Positions 5,735-5,777 of a stretch of 5,777 nt of DNA are shown here, piece after piece. Below the pieces are notes generated by a model, which saw only the letters and a program-made list of their open reading frames with translations, was not told where the DNA came from and did no database searches. The position numbers and the translations under genes are program-made. The stretch is from an uncultured Chloroflexota bacterium. Lineage in GTDB: Bacteria; Chloroflexota; Limnocylindria; Limnocylindrales; Limnocylindraceae. The stretch is taken from assembly GCA_903938075.1 (NCBI GenBank), contig CAJABS010000171.1:1-5777 (forward strand). Direction: 5' to 3'. Every line of letters begins with the position of its first letter. Position 1 is the stretch's first letter.

Positions 5735-5777
5735 ATGGCGAGAATTGACGCGTCAAAGCTGACCCTCGCAGAGAAGG
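5735..5777 (+). CDS. rpsE: 30S ribosomal protein S5 (3'-truncated by window edge)
   Basis: Only the first 14 codons and one base are inside the window, reading MARIDASKLTLAEK. This matches the MARIDPSKLEL-type N-terminus seen in many Gram-positive and Chloroflexota S5 proteins. Position directly after rplR is the standard one for rpsE. A good SD (AGGAGGG, 7-nt spacing) supports the ATG. S5 would help form the mRNA entry channel and contribute to decoding accuracy, but none of its RNA-binding domain is visible here. The second-codon region contains an AGA arginine codon, rare in this window. Confidence 0.9.
   Translation, partial: MARIDASKLTLAEK

Noticed and set aside
1..5777. A hidden novel system, mobile element or CRISPR array
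   Set aside because: Conserved ribosomal protein genes cover almost every base in standard order. There are no inverted repeats, direct repeat arrays, integrase or transposase motifs, or unexplained stretches.

Overview
This window is a fragment of a bacterial chromosome's main ribosomal-protein cluster, the fused S10-spc operon. All genes are on the + strand and packed without meaningful gaps. The order is rplB (3' part) - rpsS - rplV - rpsC - rplP - rpmC - rpsQ - rplN - rplX - rplE - rpsN - rpsH - rplF - rplR - rpsE (first 43 bases). This is the canonical bacterial order with no inserted, missing or rearranged gene. Thirteen genes are complete and the two at the edges are cut by the window boundary, not broken.

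The organism is a bacterium with a GC-rich genome. Translation is clearly Shine-Dalgarno (SD) driven: AAGGAGG-like sites typically lie 7 nt before the start, and several starts are GTG. S14 is the short four-cysteine (zinc) form and L24 carries a C-terminal CxxC...CxxC zinc ribbon, so both proteins are in their zinc-binding forms. Together with the tight, streamlined junctions these traits would fit a Chloroflexota-type or related terrabacterial lineage. That placement is an impression from protein features, not a demonstrated assignment.

Layout: bases 2-2919 are the S10-operon half (L2, S19, L22, S3, L16, L29, S17). Bases 2916-5777 are the spc-operon half (L14, L24, L5, S14, S8, L6, L18, S5). 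The halves are joined by a 4-nt GTGA overlap, so the window shows no operon boundary. Six junctions overlap by 1-4 nt and the rest are 2-16 nt apart. I see no terminator and no convincing internal promoter. The genes should be co-transcribed and translationally coupled, supplying 30S and 50S proteins in balanced amounts.

Most unusual for the families: L16 has a roughly 50-residue Ala/Pro/Lys/Glu-rich C-terminal extension. Three genes embed the next gene's Shine-Dalgarno site in a C-terminal Lys-Glu codon pair. Proline codons in some genes strongly favour CCA/CCT despite a GC-rich background. A short AT-rich codon patch lies in rplR upstream of rpsE. I found no mobile element, CRISPR array, RNA gene or unknown system. 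This is an ordinary core-genome region with a few lineage-specific details.
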